The translations under genes were made by a program, and so were the position numbers. The notes below the pieces were generated by a model. It searched no databases and had not been told where the DNA came from. It saw only the letters and a program-made list of their open reading frames with translations. Positions 49,401 to 58,988 of a stretch of 64,000 bases of DNA are shown piece by piece (positions within the stretch are counted from its first letter, which is position 1; every line of letters starts with the position of its first letter). This stretch comes from Gymnorhina tibicen (Eukaryota; Chordata; Aves; Passeriformes; Artamidae): NCBI GenBank assembly GCA_013399875.1, contig VXAZ01018984.1, positions 6,239,503 to 6,303,502 on the forward strand, in the 5' to 3' direction.

Positions 49401-50732
49401 TCTATCTGCTAAGCATAAACTACTTCTGGCCTGTTCTTTCATTGAGTGCATAAGTCATGAACAGATGGACAGAAGCTCAAAGGGCTTTCTCTTTTTTTGA
49501 TTTGTGTCAATGTTCTGTTTCTAATCTACATCGGCTACAAGAATAAAGGGGAAAAAATGTCAAGCCCTAACTCAGGGATTGTCATATGAATCTTTGAAAA
49601 ACAAATGAACGAGCAGATTCCAGAGGTTAAGGGGATTTGAATATCTATGAACAGGATTATAAAATTTATCAGATAAAATGTTGCTTTAAATATAAATGGA
49701 AATATTGAGAATTAACTGGCCTGTTTTATTTTTGTCTCTTTGACAGAATGTGAAGTACAGACAGTATGAGAAGTTAGATCAAACCATCAGGAATTTTTGG
49801 ACTGTGTTTCACAAGTTACCAGAAGAAAAAAAGAAAATGTTTCTTGGTAATATATCAGGCATTTTAAACTTTTCATAGCCCTTTTCTTTCCCCCACAACA
49901 CACATTCTAGATAGTTGCACATAAAAACTACTATAGTAGTTCCAAACTGTAGCTTTTCAACATGTTTGCCCCTGCTGCTGCTGCCACATTTTCTAGTGAA
50001 AACCACAAAGAAGTAACCCAAAGAGTTGCACAGGGACAGTTCTGACCCTCCTCACATCCTCTGAGGTTTGCCTGTGTGCATCAGACCACCTTGAAGCTTG
50101 CAGTAACTTTATCCCTTACTTTTGTGGTTGTCTTGTTGGTCAGAGGCCTCAGTTTGTGTGAGCACACTGTGTTGATGTAAGCAGTTTACCTTTCTCGAAG
50201 GGTTGCAGAAGCCAGATCATCCTTTTTAAAGGCAAAAGATCAGACCTAGCCTGGTGTTTCTCATCCACAAAGTCTATAATATAAGGTAGACAAGGACTTG
50301 TAATTACTATGAATAGGTAAGAGACTTTAAACTGTATTCAGGTGCAAATTCAACAAAGCAAAGTAATTAGCTTAGGAAAATAACCATACGTTTACACTAA
50401 TTTCCCTTCATGATTTTCATAAATATTAATTATTTCCATGTTTTTCAGTTAACATTATTTTGTTTTGGTTTTTAATTTGCTAACTTGTTCTTGTTTTTCT
50501 TTTTTTTATTCCTTCAGTTTTTTTGTCAGGATCTGATCGAATCACTGGCTATGCACTGGAATGTTTTAGGTTTTGGATTGCAGATCCTCAAGTAGAAAAT
50601 CCAGATGAGGTCTGTCCCTCTGCCAGTACCTGCTACTTCATCTTGTTCCTCCCCAGATACAGCAGTAAAAAAATACTTAAAAAGAAGCTGCTTTATGCCA
50701 TAGAGCATAACGAAGGTTTTGGCCTTGCCTAA
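31817..50732 (+). CDS. HERC5/HERC6-like: HERC5/HERC6-like E3 ligase (RCC1-like domain + HECT), complete, 23 coding exons
   Basis: HECT E3 ligase; mammalian HERC5 (and mouse Herc6) attach ISG15, others ubiquitin. Exons: 31817-31862, 32794-32926, 33590-33666, 34222-34443, 35201-35292, 35884-36014, 36962-37110, 37416-37495, 37810-37898, 39073-39132, 39690-39792, 39943-40120, 40436-40605, 41686-41781, 42958-43056, 43142-43288, 46415-46555, 46641-46813, 47857-47911, 48092-48171, 49187-49370, 49747-49846, 50518-50732. They sum to 2820 nt in frame, 939 residues plus TAA, against about 1020 for human HERC5/6; the shortfall is mostly an N-terminal region of about 80 residues. RCC1 blades cover about residues 40-285, linker to about 595, HECT 597-939 with catalytic Cys907 (STCYFILFLPRYSS). 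Start: MAKGRQQRGRG in a CpG block just after an ISRE; its phase-1 end joins exon 2 exactly. I cannot tell HERC5 from HERC6; a position just upstream of HERC3 fits both. PYURF-PIGY lies antisense in intron 16. Confidence 0.9.
36147..36323 (+). repeat. Direct duplication, copy 1 (HERC gene intron 6)
   Basis: 177 bp from TTTCTGTGCTTACC to TTGTCAATGTTTTCA, matching copy 2 at 37614-37795 base for base by eye except for a 5-bp indel (TATTG absent here after AACTTG). The flanks differ completely on both sides. No terminal inverted repeat or coding frame is seen. Confidence 0.95.
37614..37795 (+). repeat. Direct duplication, copy 2 (HERC gene intron 8, next to exon 9)
   Basis: 182 bp version of the element at 36147-36323, about 1.47 kb downstream in the same orientation. 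It ends 14 bp before the exon 9 acceptor (exon starts 37810), so it includes the branch-point region of intron 8 and is probably the original copy. Confidence 0.95.
37810..43056 (+). CDS. HERC5/HERC6-like: HERC5/6-like exons 9-15: linker between propeller and HECT
   Basis: Seven exons with little named structure but clear small-HERC landmarks: VDAWISKSKRWKSIQK, then IRRIFSSEACINGSFLDKR (human HERC5 and HERC3 have the same IFSS/LSS-AC-NGSFL signature), VYLILPFLLQGEDG, LANLETAFFKKLV-like helices and LQILQRLYQV. Exons 14 and 15 together encode about 65 residues and lack roughly 15-20 residues seen in HERC3 at this place, so the linker is shorter. Exon 9 begins 14 bp after the second copy of a 182 bp duplicated sequence. 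Confidence 0.85.
43142..50732 (+). CDS. HERC5/HERC6-like: HERC5/6-like exons 16-23: HECT catalytic domain
   Basis: Exon 16 carries the HECT entry FGVRRQCLLQDIW. Exon 17, after a 3.1 kb intron holding PYURF-PIGY, continues without phase change: VHFVGESGIDYSGVSQELFS. Exon 18 has GTLCGMALFNQCMVPFPFPR, exon 19 SLRRILNEECDN, exon 21 KEYVDLYVNYIF and FPEELQVVLQGV, exon 22 NFWTVFHKLPEEKKKMFL, and exon 23 VFLSGSDRITGY and STCYFILFLPRYSS. The catalytic Cys codon is TGC at 50631-50633, and the C-terminus NEGFGLA is typical of the family. Exons 17-18 are visibly more GC-rich than the rest of the gene. Confidence 0.9.
43289..44900 (+). other. HERC intron 16, first part
   Basis: No recognisable gene or repeat on either strand. 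On the minus strand it should contain the 3' UTR of the PYURF-PIGY transcript. Confidence 0.4.
44826..44831 (-). terminator. PIGY: Candidate poly(A) signal for PYURF-PIGY
   Basis: AATAAA on the minus strand (TTTATT on plus), about 300 bp downstream of the PIGY stop. A second copy lies at 44685-44690. Which one is used cannot be told from sequence. Confidence 0.35.
45132..45362 (-). CDS. PIGY: Phosphatidylinositol N-acetylglucosaminyltransferase subunit Y
   Basis: Small ER membrane subunit of the GPI-GlcNAc transferase complex, which makes the first GPI-anchor intermediate; in mammals it contacts PIGA. 76 residues here against 71 in human. It starts MAGAGLLPSLPTLTVLVPLL, has a first membrane segment (PTLTVLVPLLSLAGLF), the conserved loop SASVDETFPQGCTSTNSLCF, a second segment (YSLLLPVTIPVYVFFHLW) and ends MGIKLFRHN. 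The ATG at 45362 lies 32 nt after the PYURF stop in the same exon, so it is translated from a bicistronic mRNA, as in mammals. An open frame extends upstream to the PYURF stop but has no ATG. Confidence 0.95.
   Translation of the reverse strand: MAGAGLLPSLPTLTVLVPLLSLAGLFYSASVDETFPQGCTSTNSLCFYSLLLPVTIPVYVFFHLWTWMGIKLFRHN
45395..45740 (-). CDS. PYURF: PreY / PIGY upstream open reading frame protein (N-terminus unresolved)
   Basis: Trm112-like small protein; in mammals a mitochondrial chaperone for methyltransferases of complex I assembly (NDUFAF5) and coenzyme Q synthesis (COQ5). Exon 2 is 45536-45395: RYEEATNELINEELGIAYPI, IDGIPNMVPEAARMTHKKPP, ending SEQP and TGA. Exon 1 ends at 45646 with SLLRFLVCPLSKRPLR, and phase 2 joins exactly to exon 2. 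Upstream is a GS-encoding hexamer repeat and an ambiguous base at 45741. The frame beyond it has no ATG and does not resemble the usual mitochondrial presequence, so a sequence error there is likely. Confidence 0.9.
45717..45741. repeat. Hexanucleotide repeat (CTGAGC)x4 with ambiguous base
   Basis: Four perfect CTGAGC units followed by C and an N at 45741, inside the GC-rich PYURF exon 1. The N marks an unresolved base where the copy number may be wrong, and this breaks the PYURF N-terminal frame. Confidence 0.9.
45971..46351 (+). mobile_element. LTR-like element in HERC intron 16, abutting exon 17
   Basis: Shows LTR layout in sense orientation: TATAAATA (46214-46221), about 80 bp further AATAAA (46296-46301), then TCTCTCTCTGGTGTGTAATT and a CA-ending TTGCACACCA at about 46351. 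The R-region-like text CTTGATTTGTGGAATACCAC resembles LTRs I know from birds. The left end is uncertain and no target duplication was found. It carries no viral gene. Its end is about 63 bp before HERC exon 17. Confidence 0.5.
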
Positions 50733-53700
50733 GTCTGGGATAGAAGCACTTTAAAGCAAAAATAAGAAAACAAGTCTTTGTTTCACTTGTCATATTTTCT
50801 CTTAATAACTCCAATTTACTGGTTTCTACCCTGCCTTGTTTTTACTGCACTTTATAAACACCTGAGTGTGTGTATTTGCTCAGATTTTACATTGCTTATA
50901 AAATTGAGCTTAGACCAGATACCTCATAGTTAGATTGTAAAGTTAGGAAAGAAGAATCCTGTTTGATACACTTCAGAGGAGCAAGCTGATAACCAAGCAT
51001 ATTTACATATTTGTGCAGGCAGGGTCTGCACTGTTCTGGTTGTGTTAAGACAGTGAGCTCCCAGCAGCACTGATTCTGTGATTTGTACATTTATACATTA
51101 GCAAGCACACAGCCAGGATGTGCTAAGCAGTCACCCTTGCAAGGCAAAGCTGGGATAAGGTTTTCATCTGTGTTATTTAAGGGTTCTCTTGGGGAGCAAC
51201 TAACTCTAATGAGACTGTGAATTGCAGGAGCAGTCTGTGCTCACCTGGATATGGCGTATGACTTATCTGTCACAAATTCTTAGGAGGAAAATTTGATCAT
51301 TCCTAGACTTTTGAAAAAGCTGTATTAATGCATTATAATAATACAATCTTTTGTTATTTAGTGTGATATCGGTGATATTTGTCATGTTTCTTTATATCTT
51401 CTAAGGAGATGTTTCGCAATTAAATCATAAAATCTTACGCTCGCAAAACAGCTCTGTCTACAGAGCCCTGTGGACATGAGGCTTGCAGGGCTTGTGGAAT
51501 CTCATTGTCAAAACAGTGCAGAGCACTGGCAGGATATTAACACTGGCAGGCAGGATGTGTGTTTTCTGTGTATTTTGCCATGTGGAGAGAGGGAGAGAAA
51601 CAAGTCATTATTTTTCAGCAGTTTTGTCTTTGGTGCGTTAAATGCGTCAGGGGACATCCATACGTAAAGAAGACTTCCAGTGTGTTAAATTAACTGATGA
51701 TGGACTAAATTTTCACTGCTGTAGCTGTGTTCTTCCTTCCTTATGCATCTGCCTGTGTAGATAAGCCTAGCAGGCAGTGTGTCTGTGTTCTCTGTCCTCC
51801 TTGGTATGGGAGAGCCATTCACAAGTGGAGTCAAAGGCTGATGTAAGCGTATTTCAAAGAGATGCATTGTATATGCTGAACAAGTCAGTCTTTCCTGTGT
51901 GATGCAGAATGACATTGTTACCTACTAAAAAAAACCAAAAAAACCAAGCTTCCTTTTAAGTTACTGTATAGTAATTAGTAAAAAAAAAAAACTTCAAGCA
52001 CTCACCACAAGCACCAGGGCAGTACAGGAAAGCAGATGGCATGGGAGTGTTTGTGGGAAGAGGGGAAGTAGGACCTCAGAGGACGGCAGCTCCCAGCTGA
52101 GGGGAGCGAGGAGACACGGCCTGCTCAGACGTAATCCCTGTCCCCCTCACCCCCCTGGCACAACCAGGACATCACAGGGATGCTTACATCCTCTAGGAAA
52201 GGCACCACTCTGCTGCAGGTGTATTTTTTGAGAAAGAGGGAACTGGCAGAAACCCAAGTTGTTACCCACATCTTATGCCCGGCTGATGCTGCCACATCAC
52301 CACAGATTTCTGGTTTGGCAGCTTAGCCTGCTGTTCTTCATCAGCCTGCTCCTGGCTGTTGTTTCCCATTTTACGGTTTTCTAAGCCTCTGGTAGGACTT
52401 GGAAATCCAGAGTGATCTTCTGCACTGTTTAAGTGCACAAAAGGTGTATTCTCTTTGGAATTCAAAATAACCCATTCGAGATTAAATGATAATAGGTTTA
52501 TTTAGAGCCTGGAGGTATTTCCTTCTCATCATGTATGATGCAACATCACATGGGAGATTAAAGCCCAGAGTCACTTTCAAGGCTATTTTTAATTTGTCCT
52601 CAAATAATCCCTGCTTTTATATATATATATATTATATAAAGACCTTCAGCATAGTGCACTCCTCTCTGATTTTCTGAAATTAATTTGGACACTGGGTTGT
52701 GTCTACATTTTCTTCTGCTGTTATAGAACATGCAGAATATAACATGAGTGAGCAACACATTCAGCTGTAAGTTTAAAAAGGCTTCACACAGGCAGCAAAA
52801 GTACATTGAACCTGCAGCAGGATTTTTTTTAGGCCACCCGTCTGAGCTGAGCGTCACCTGTAGAGACGTGCAAGAGCAGCCTTGAAAGTTCTCCAGGAAG
52901 CTGAAATGTAACCAGTTAAAAATTGGTTTCAACAAGAGACTCTTGGCGCTCTCACACAAATTCCAGGCTTTGCTCCATCATTTCCTTCTTTTTTTTGTTT
53001 GTGTGTGTGTGTACCTTTGCCTCCTTGATTGTGCAATCAGAAACAGATGAAACCGAGTGTAAAGGGAAACGCTCTATTTTGCAAAGGTCTCCAGATGATA
53101 AAATAAACAAAACAGAAACAAAAGCAAACACAGTAAGCATGTTTTCCGCTATCTATGCTTTTAGTAATTCTAGAAGCTGCTTGTAACACTGGTTAAGCCA
53201 TAGCTGTTACAGCACAGGTGTAATTTTACACTGGGGCAGCTCTTTTTATTCTAAACATGCATAATCCATGCAAATACAGGTGATTTTTTACCTGATCTGT
53301 CCCACACTGTCTGCTAAATGCACAAACACTGCAAACTGCCAGAGATGTAGCATAAGGGCCATGAATACTTGTGGGCACGGGATTTACCGTAGGGACTTCT
53401 TCCCCCCATCCTGAGCCCTTGCAAACATCTGTCTGGGGTTTGCTCCAAATATTGACTGTCATTTTGGTGGTCTGAATGGGATCCAGCTTGTGCATTGCTT
53501 TTGTGGAGCAGAGTCTTTTTCTAATAGATGGCACTAAAACCAGAAAATCAGTACTTGGGAGTTACATAATTGCTTGCTCATTGGCCTCTGTTGGTGGGGT
53601 TTTTTTTGGTTTGTTTTCTTTCTGCCAACGGAGACTTTGACAACAAACCTTTTTTGAGGTTGAAACTCTGTATAAAATTTGTGAGTTCCTAAACAAATGA

Positions 53701-53925
53701 GCCTGCCAGGTGACCCAGAGGCCACAAAAAATCCAGTAGAAACAGGCTAGGAGAAAGGAACTGACGATTATTATTAGTAAGTGATATTTCGTGATTAACG
53801 CATTTTCAAACACTGGAAAGCTGGCTTTCCCTTGAGACCTTCATTTAGAACAGCTTAAATTCTGGAATGCGCTTAACTTCACCCGTTGATTTCTGCTGTG
53901 TTTAGAGCGGCTACTGATCTGCTCC
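50733..53925. other. HERC5/6-like 3' UTR and intergenic stretch before HERC3
   Basis: AT-rich with no coding homology. A candidate poly(A) hexamer ATTAAA is at 51419-51424, about 690 bp after the stop. Contains an (AT)n run (52619-52637) and a (TG)n run (about 52999-53012). Confidence 0.5.
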
Positions 53926-53929
53926 GCCG

Positions 53930-54220
53930 GCAAGGCTAAAGCTCCGCAGCCCCAGCGGGCGGGGGCCGGCTGTCCCTAGCGCTCCGCCCGCGCCCCAGCT
54001 CCGGCGGCATTACAGCACCGGCGGGAAGGCCGGGCCAGCGCCAGGAGCCCCGAGCCCACGCCGTGCCCTGGCCCGGGGGAAAGGAGATTCCCGGCCCTCC
54101 CTGCGCCCGCCGGGGGCCGGGCCCGCCCTGCGCATTGGCCGCGCCGCGCGTCACTCCCAGCGGCGTCAGCGGGGCCGGGACTTCCTCGTCGCCGCGGCGG
54201 CAGCGGCGGGGTCGGCGGCG
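53930..54220 (+). promoter_or_regulatory. HERC3: HERC3 CpG-island promoter and non-coding exon 1
   Basis: Abrupt GC- and CpG-rich block (continuing to about 54560). Contains an inverted CCAAT box (ATTGG, 54134-54138), a CGTCA/GCGTCA pair (54149-54168) and an ETS-type ACTTCCT core (54180-54186). A clean donor GTGAGT at 54221 ends the presumed untranslated exon 1. The next coding exon of this strand is HERC3 exon 2 at 58731, so this is its promoter. TATA-less. Confidence 0.75.
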
Positions 54221-57200
54221 GTGAGTGCCGGGGAGGGAGAGCTCAGCCCCGCGGTGGGGCTGCTGCCGGTCCCGGTGCCGAGCCCACGCGCGGGGGAGCC
54301 GGTTCTCGGGCGCGGCGGAGCCCCCGCCGCCCTCCCCGGCGCAGGACGCGCGTCCCCAGCCCGGGGCGGCGAGCCCGGGGCGGCCACGGGGCTGCGGCAG
54401 GAGCCGCTCGGCGCTGCTGCATCACCTGGCTGCGGGGTGGGCAGGGGGCTGCTGTCGCTCCGGGGTCGGTCTGTGCCCGCCGGGAAGTGTAGGGCTGGGC
54501 GTGGGAAGCAGCCGCAGGAAGCCGAGGAGCCCGGGGTGTCCGGGGTGAAGGCGGGGAGGGAGAGGTGTTTTTACTGGGATTGCAAAATGGAGGTGATGGC
54601 GGGGGGGGTTGTCATATTTGATTTTAGGTGTCTATTTTTATATGTTTTCTGTGGGGGCACCTCCATCTGAGGCCATGCGGCTGTGCACTGGAAATGCTCT
54701 GCTCCTGCTGTAACTCATTTGCTGGTACACCTTGTGTTCTCTTGCTCTGTAACCTGGTTTACATTGGACGTTGAGTTGGGCTGAAACGGAGGCAAAAGAA
54801 AGAAGAAAGTGGGCATGGAGGTTTAGTGGCAGAAGGAGGCAGTAAATCCCGTCATTGCTGAGCAACGCTGGTAGAAGAAACACATTTGCTATCTGAAATC
54901 TCACAAACAAGAGGGAAGGAAAAACTTGTTTATTCATGCCCTGCCAGTTGGCAGATCTCTTTGTTTAGAGAGCACTGAGCGCTGAGTGTTGTTTGTTGCA
55001 ATCGTGATATTTACTTAGCTGACTTTCCCAGAAAGGGCGCAGAGTGGAAATGGCTTTAGACTGTTTTTGTGATTGTGAAGAGACTGTGCATGGCATGAGA
55101 GCTTTTAAAAAGAGAGAGGAAAATAAAAAAGACAAAATAAAATACATCTTGTCATGATCATACATGCAGCATTATTATTTTACCAAACCACCGGGGCTGT
55201 TTTTTCACTGAAGGATATATACTTAGTATGTCAGCAGAACCTTATTATAGCAGAGGGTGGGTCTTCCACCCACAATAGATTTCCTCAAAATATTCCTCAC
55301 AGTGTGAGGTTTTCCTAGCTCTAGCTGTGCTATGTATGTACTTTACTGTTTTGATGGTGAATTATTCCTGGAATGTCAGGGTCTGAGGATGTGGTGTTAT
55401 ATCTTCCCCCTTCCTTTTTTTTTTTTTTTTTTTAAAAGTATGTGGGGATTCTCTGCAAATGACTGGCTTTACTGCATTGCATCTGTTATCTCTGAAACAT
55501 GAATACCAAGCTGACTGTGTTGGGATTCGTGAAGAACAGGAATAGGTGATGTGGTTGGGTACTGCAGTTCTTGTGCTTTTTGCAATCCAATTTTTAAAAG
55601 GAACTGTGAACTTTAATCTGTAACTGATGCATTTAAGAACAACATTTCCCCTAAGGGTTTGCCCTCTGAAGATAAAAATTCAGCTTTTTTAAGGTGTGTT
55701 GAGCTGGGCGCTAGGAATACTAATCACTTACGTAAAATTTCAGACAAGTGAATATAAATAATATATTTAATATATACATGTGTATGTGCAGGCACATGTC
55801 TGTTAGTGCTTGCCTACACTAGAAACTTTTTATGTAATTGTTTTAGTATGAGAAGGGTATGCAGTTTGTAGAGGTAGTTTGCAGTGGAAAATGGCTTTTA
55901 CTTCCTCTGCTGCTGTCAGAGAAGAGTGACTGCCTTAACCAGATTGGAAACAGAGTGTGAAATTGTCATTTAAAGCCTCGTTGTGTTTCAAGACACAGCT
56001 CCTGCTTTAACATAGAATGTGTTAAAACCTCCAGCAGCTTTTTTTAGGGGGGGAAAAAACCAGCCTTAAAAGTCGTAGTTTTAAAAATGTCTTCAACATG
56101 AGTAAATTCACCAAGCCATTGGAAATACTTGTGCCTGTATACTCAAATTGTACGTGGCTATGTTGGTTTTTGCTCTCCAGTGGAAAGTGTTGGTCTGTTC
56201 CTGTGAAACTGAGCTGCACAGAGATTTATTGGCAAAATGTATGGAAGATGGGGGTGGCAGTCGATAGAGATGATTTTAAAAAGTTAGTGAAAACCGGGTT
56301 TTCTGAGTCTGGTACAGGGATTGTTAAATATGAGGGGCTTCAGAAAATCTGGCCTCTAGCATGAATGGAAGGTTGAACTCTGAAATACCACCTTAGTGTT
56401 TATATGGATTACTGGGAGTTTGAACTCCTCCTGTTTCAAGTAGTGTCTTAGCTGGAGGAAAAACCCATCTCTTACCAATCACATCATATTCCCTTGCCCA
56501 TTAGCAGCAAATTCTTGTGTGGAATATGAACACAAGGAAAGTAGTTAATGTATTTTTAGCATTTTTAAATGAAACTAGCACTAGGGAAGATGACTGTAGT
56601 CCGTAGGGAGCAGACTGTTGAGGTACCCTTTTAGAAGGTATCCCAAATTAATATTTAGCTCGTGTGGTACAATGTCATTGTAGTTCGAGTCGAATACTGG
56701 TGAAATCTTTTCAGCTCAGAGGCAATATCTATTTATCCTAGCAGGGAACGTGATCCTTGGATCTTCAGGATTGCTGCTTGTGTCTTTGTAACAACGGCAG
56801 TTCCCTAGGCTGAGAGAAATGGCAGTCCCAGATTTCTGCCGTTCCAGTGGCAGTTTTGAAATGATTCCCTGCCATCTTCAGGATGTTGCTGGTGCATTTT
56901 TAGTTTGGGTTTTTTTGGTGGCTTGATAGAACATAAAGTTCGCTATAAATGTAGCAGTTTAAAGCACATTTAAAGCACATGCACACACTTCAATTTTCTT
57001 GTGTCCCACGGCATTCCTATTCTTAGCGTAGAGGGTATCTTCCAGCAGGCTTTTGTGCTTAGGGCAACCAAATACAGAGTGTACACCATGACTGATTTAA
57101 CCAGGCACAGCCTTGTAACCTCCTGCATTTTCCTCTGGGTGCTTTGGAGCTGGCCAGTGATAAGCACACGTAGGTGTGAATGAGCTGAGTTATGCTACAG

Positions 57201-58730
57201 AGGAGGAAGGGCTGCTAGAGATAAACAGGGTCCTGCATTACTTTAAAGCACCTAGTAAGAGATCCTAGTAAACAGTTTGTGGTAGGAAATTGCACCACTG
57301 ATGAAGTACTAACTGGAAAATCCAATCCTCTCCCTTCCCCTTCCAGCTCAGTCCTGCCTCAGTGGAAGTGACCCCAGCTGACAGGCGAAGGGTAAGAGAT
57401 GAACACCCTTTGCTTAGGGCTTAGATTAGGAAAGGCTTTATTGCTAATACCTAGAGCTTGAATTAGCACCAGGTTTTGGAAACAAACTGAAAGCATGTGT
57501 TTACTGTCTGCTCAGAATGGGAGAAGGAATCTTTGGCGCTTCAGGGGTTACCTTTTGCTTTTCTATCTTGTGCTAAGTTAGTAAATGCTGCTGCTGCAAA
57601 TTGCCTTAGCTTAAAACTTGGCGTGGTGTGTCGTAAGACTTGATGTCTCAGACCTTTCATTTTCTAATCTTTCTCCTTCCCTTTGCAAAAAGAAAAAAAA
57701 AGCTTTAACTAGTTTCCAGTTCAATCAGAGGAGTTCTCAATGTCTTTTTAATATAGCATGCTTAACAAATAACCCAAACCTATTGAGATTAGGAGTGACA
57801 AAGGAGTATTACTAAAATCTTTCACATGCTGTTTTCTTCCCCCAGCTTTTATGCATTAGCATCGTGTTGTCTTTATCAAGTTCACGCCAAGTAATTCCTT
57901 GGACCTTTTATATTGCTATAATTTTTCCTTTCTCATGTTACCCCACTCTGAAATCCCTGACTTTCACTGAGCACGGCGCAGAAGATAACACCTGACTGCC
58001 GGCAAGTTGCATCAATGTGACCTGTCCACTGCTTTTAGGGCCAAGCTGTCAGTGTGCTGCTCCACGTGAACTGCTGCTTCTTGTGTAATTCTTGCTGCAG
58101 TTCAGGGGTGGGGGTGTGTGTGTGTTCAGTGTGTGGCTGCAGTGCAGTGTGTGTGTGTGTGTACATGCACAAATTTGGGTTGCAAGACTGTGTCCAATTG
58201 AGCAAAGTACTCCTTAGTCTTTGTTTGTCAGAAATAACACATTTCTGCATTGGCCAGTACACCACAAATACCTGTGTCGTTCTGTTCAGGGCTAGTCTGA
58301 ACACCTTTGAGGTAATTTTTAAAGATTTATTTAGAAGTGGTCTCGAATATGACACTCTTAAAGTTCAGATTTGGACTTGTTAGTCTAAAAAGCATTACAG
58401 TTGTTTTGGGGCATTGTTTGATATTTGGTTTTTGAACTGGAGTAATTTTGCAGAGTAGATGCTTGGTCTCCTGGGTTTCAGAACATTTCTACTGCCTTGC
58501 AGATGGAGATGGCCAAGGCATGAAGGTGCTGATTCAGTACCACAGCTGAGCTGTCTTGATTACTCTTGGTCTGTGTAATGGTTTACTGACAGTTCACAAA
58601 CCTGACAGTCGTGCAGGAAATGCCTTTTCTGGTTGTTTCCACCTCGTGCTGTGAACAGCTGGATCTCTGTAGGATCGCTTGAGATGTACTTGGCTTCATT
58701 CACACTCGCTCCCCTATTTCTCTTGCCCAG
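54221..58730 (+). other. HERC3: HERC3 intron 1
   Basis: 4.5 kb with no supported gene. Holds a T19 tract (55415-55433) and (TG)n runs at 58115-58124 and 58147-58162. Open frames such as 56098-56364 lack recognisable motifs. Confidence 0.55.
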
Positions 58731-58739
58731 GAAGGATAC

Positions 58740-58751
58740 ATGACTTGCTGA
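58740..58751 (+). promoter_or_regulatory. HERC3: Minimal upstream ORF before HERC3 start
   Basis: ATGACTTGCTGA: a three-codon uORF ending 11 nt before the main ATG, in the 5' UTR part of exon 2. Weak start context (ATACATGA). A regulatory effect is speculative. Confidence 0.4.
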
Positions 58752-58762
58752 AAAGAGAGAAA

Positions 58763-58988
58763 ATGCTATGCTGGGGCTACTCGTCTTATGGACAACCTGG
58801 GATAGGTAGCAACCTCCAGGTCATCATTCCTGAACCACAGGTGTATGGATTCATCCATGATAGAAATGTCAAGGAGGTGGCATGTGGAGGAAACCACTCT
58901 GTGTTCCTGTTGGAAGATGGGGAGGTGTATACCTGTGGCTTGAACACCAAAGGTCAACTGGGGCATGACTGTGAAGGAAGCAAGCCAG
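58763..58988 (+). CDS. HERC3: HERC3, first coding exon (rest beyond window)
   Basis: HECT-type ubiquitin ligase of the small-HERC family, cytosolic and vesicle-associated in mammals. The exon starts at 58731 (acceptor CTCTTGCCCAG). ATG is at 58763. It encodes MLCWGYSSYGQPGIGSNLQV, the first RCC1 blade VKEVACGGNHSVFLLEDGEV and YTCGLNTKGQLGHDCEGSKP, ending phase 1 at a GTAAGT donor. Near-identity with human HERC3 at MLCWGY and in the blade fixes the identity against the HERC5/6-like neighbour. No further HERC3 exon was found up to 64000, so intron 2 exceeds 5 kb. Confidence 0.95.

Noticed and set aside
54221..54670. 149-codon frame in the HERC3 CpG island
   Set aside because: It begins at the GTGAGT donor and reads into intron 1; arginine/proline/glycine-rich as random GC-rich sequence is.
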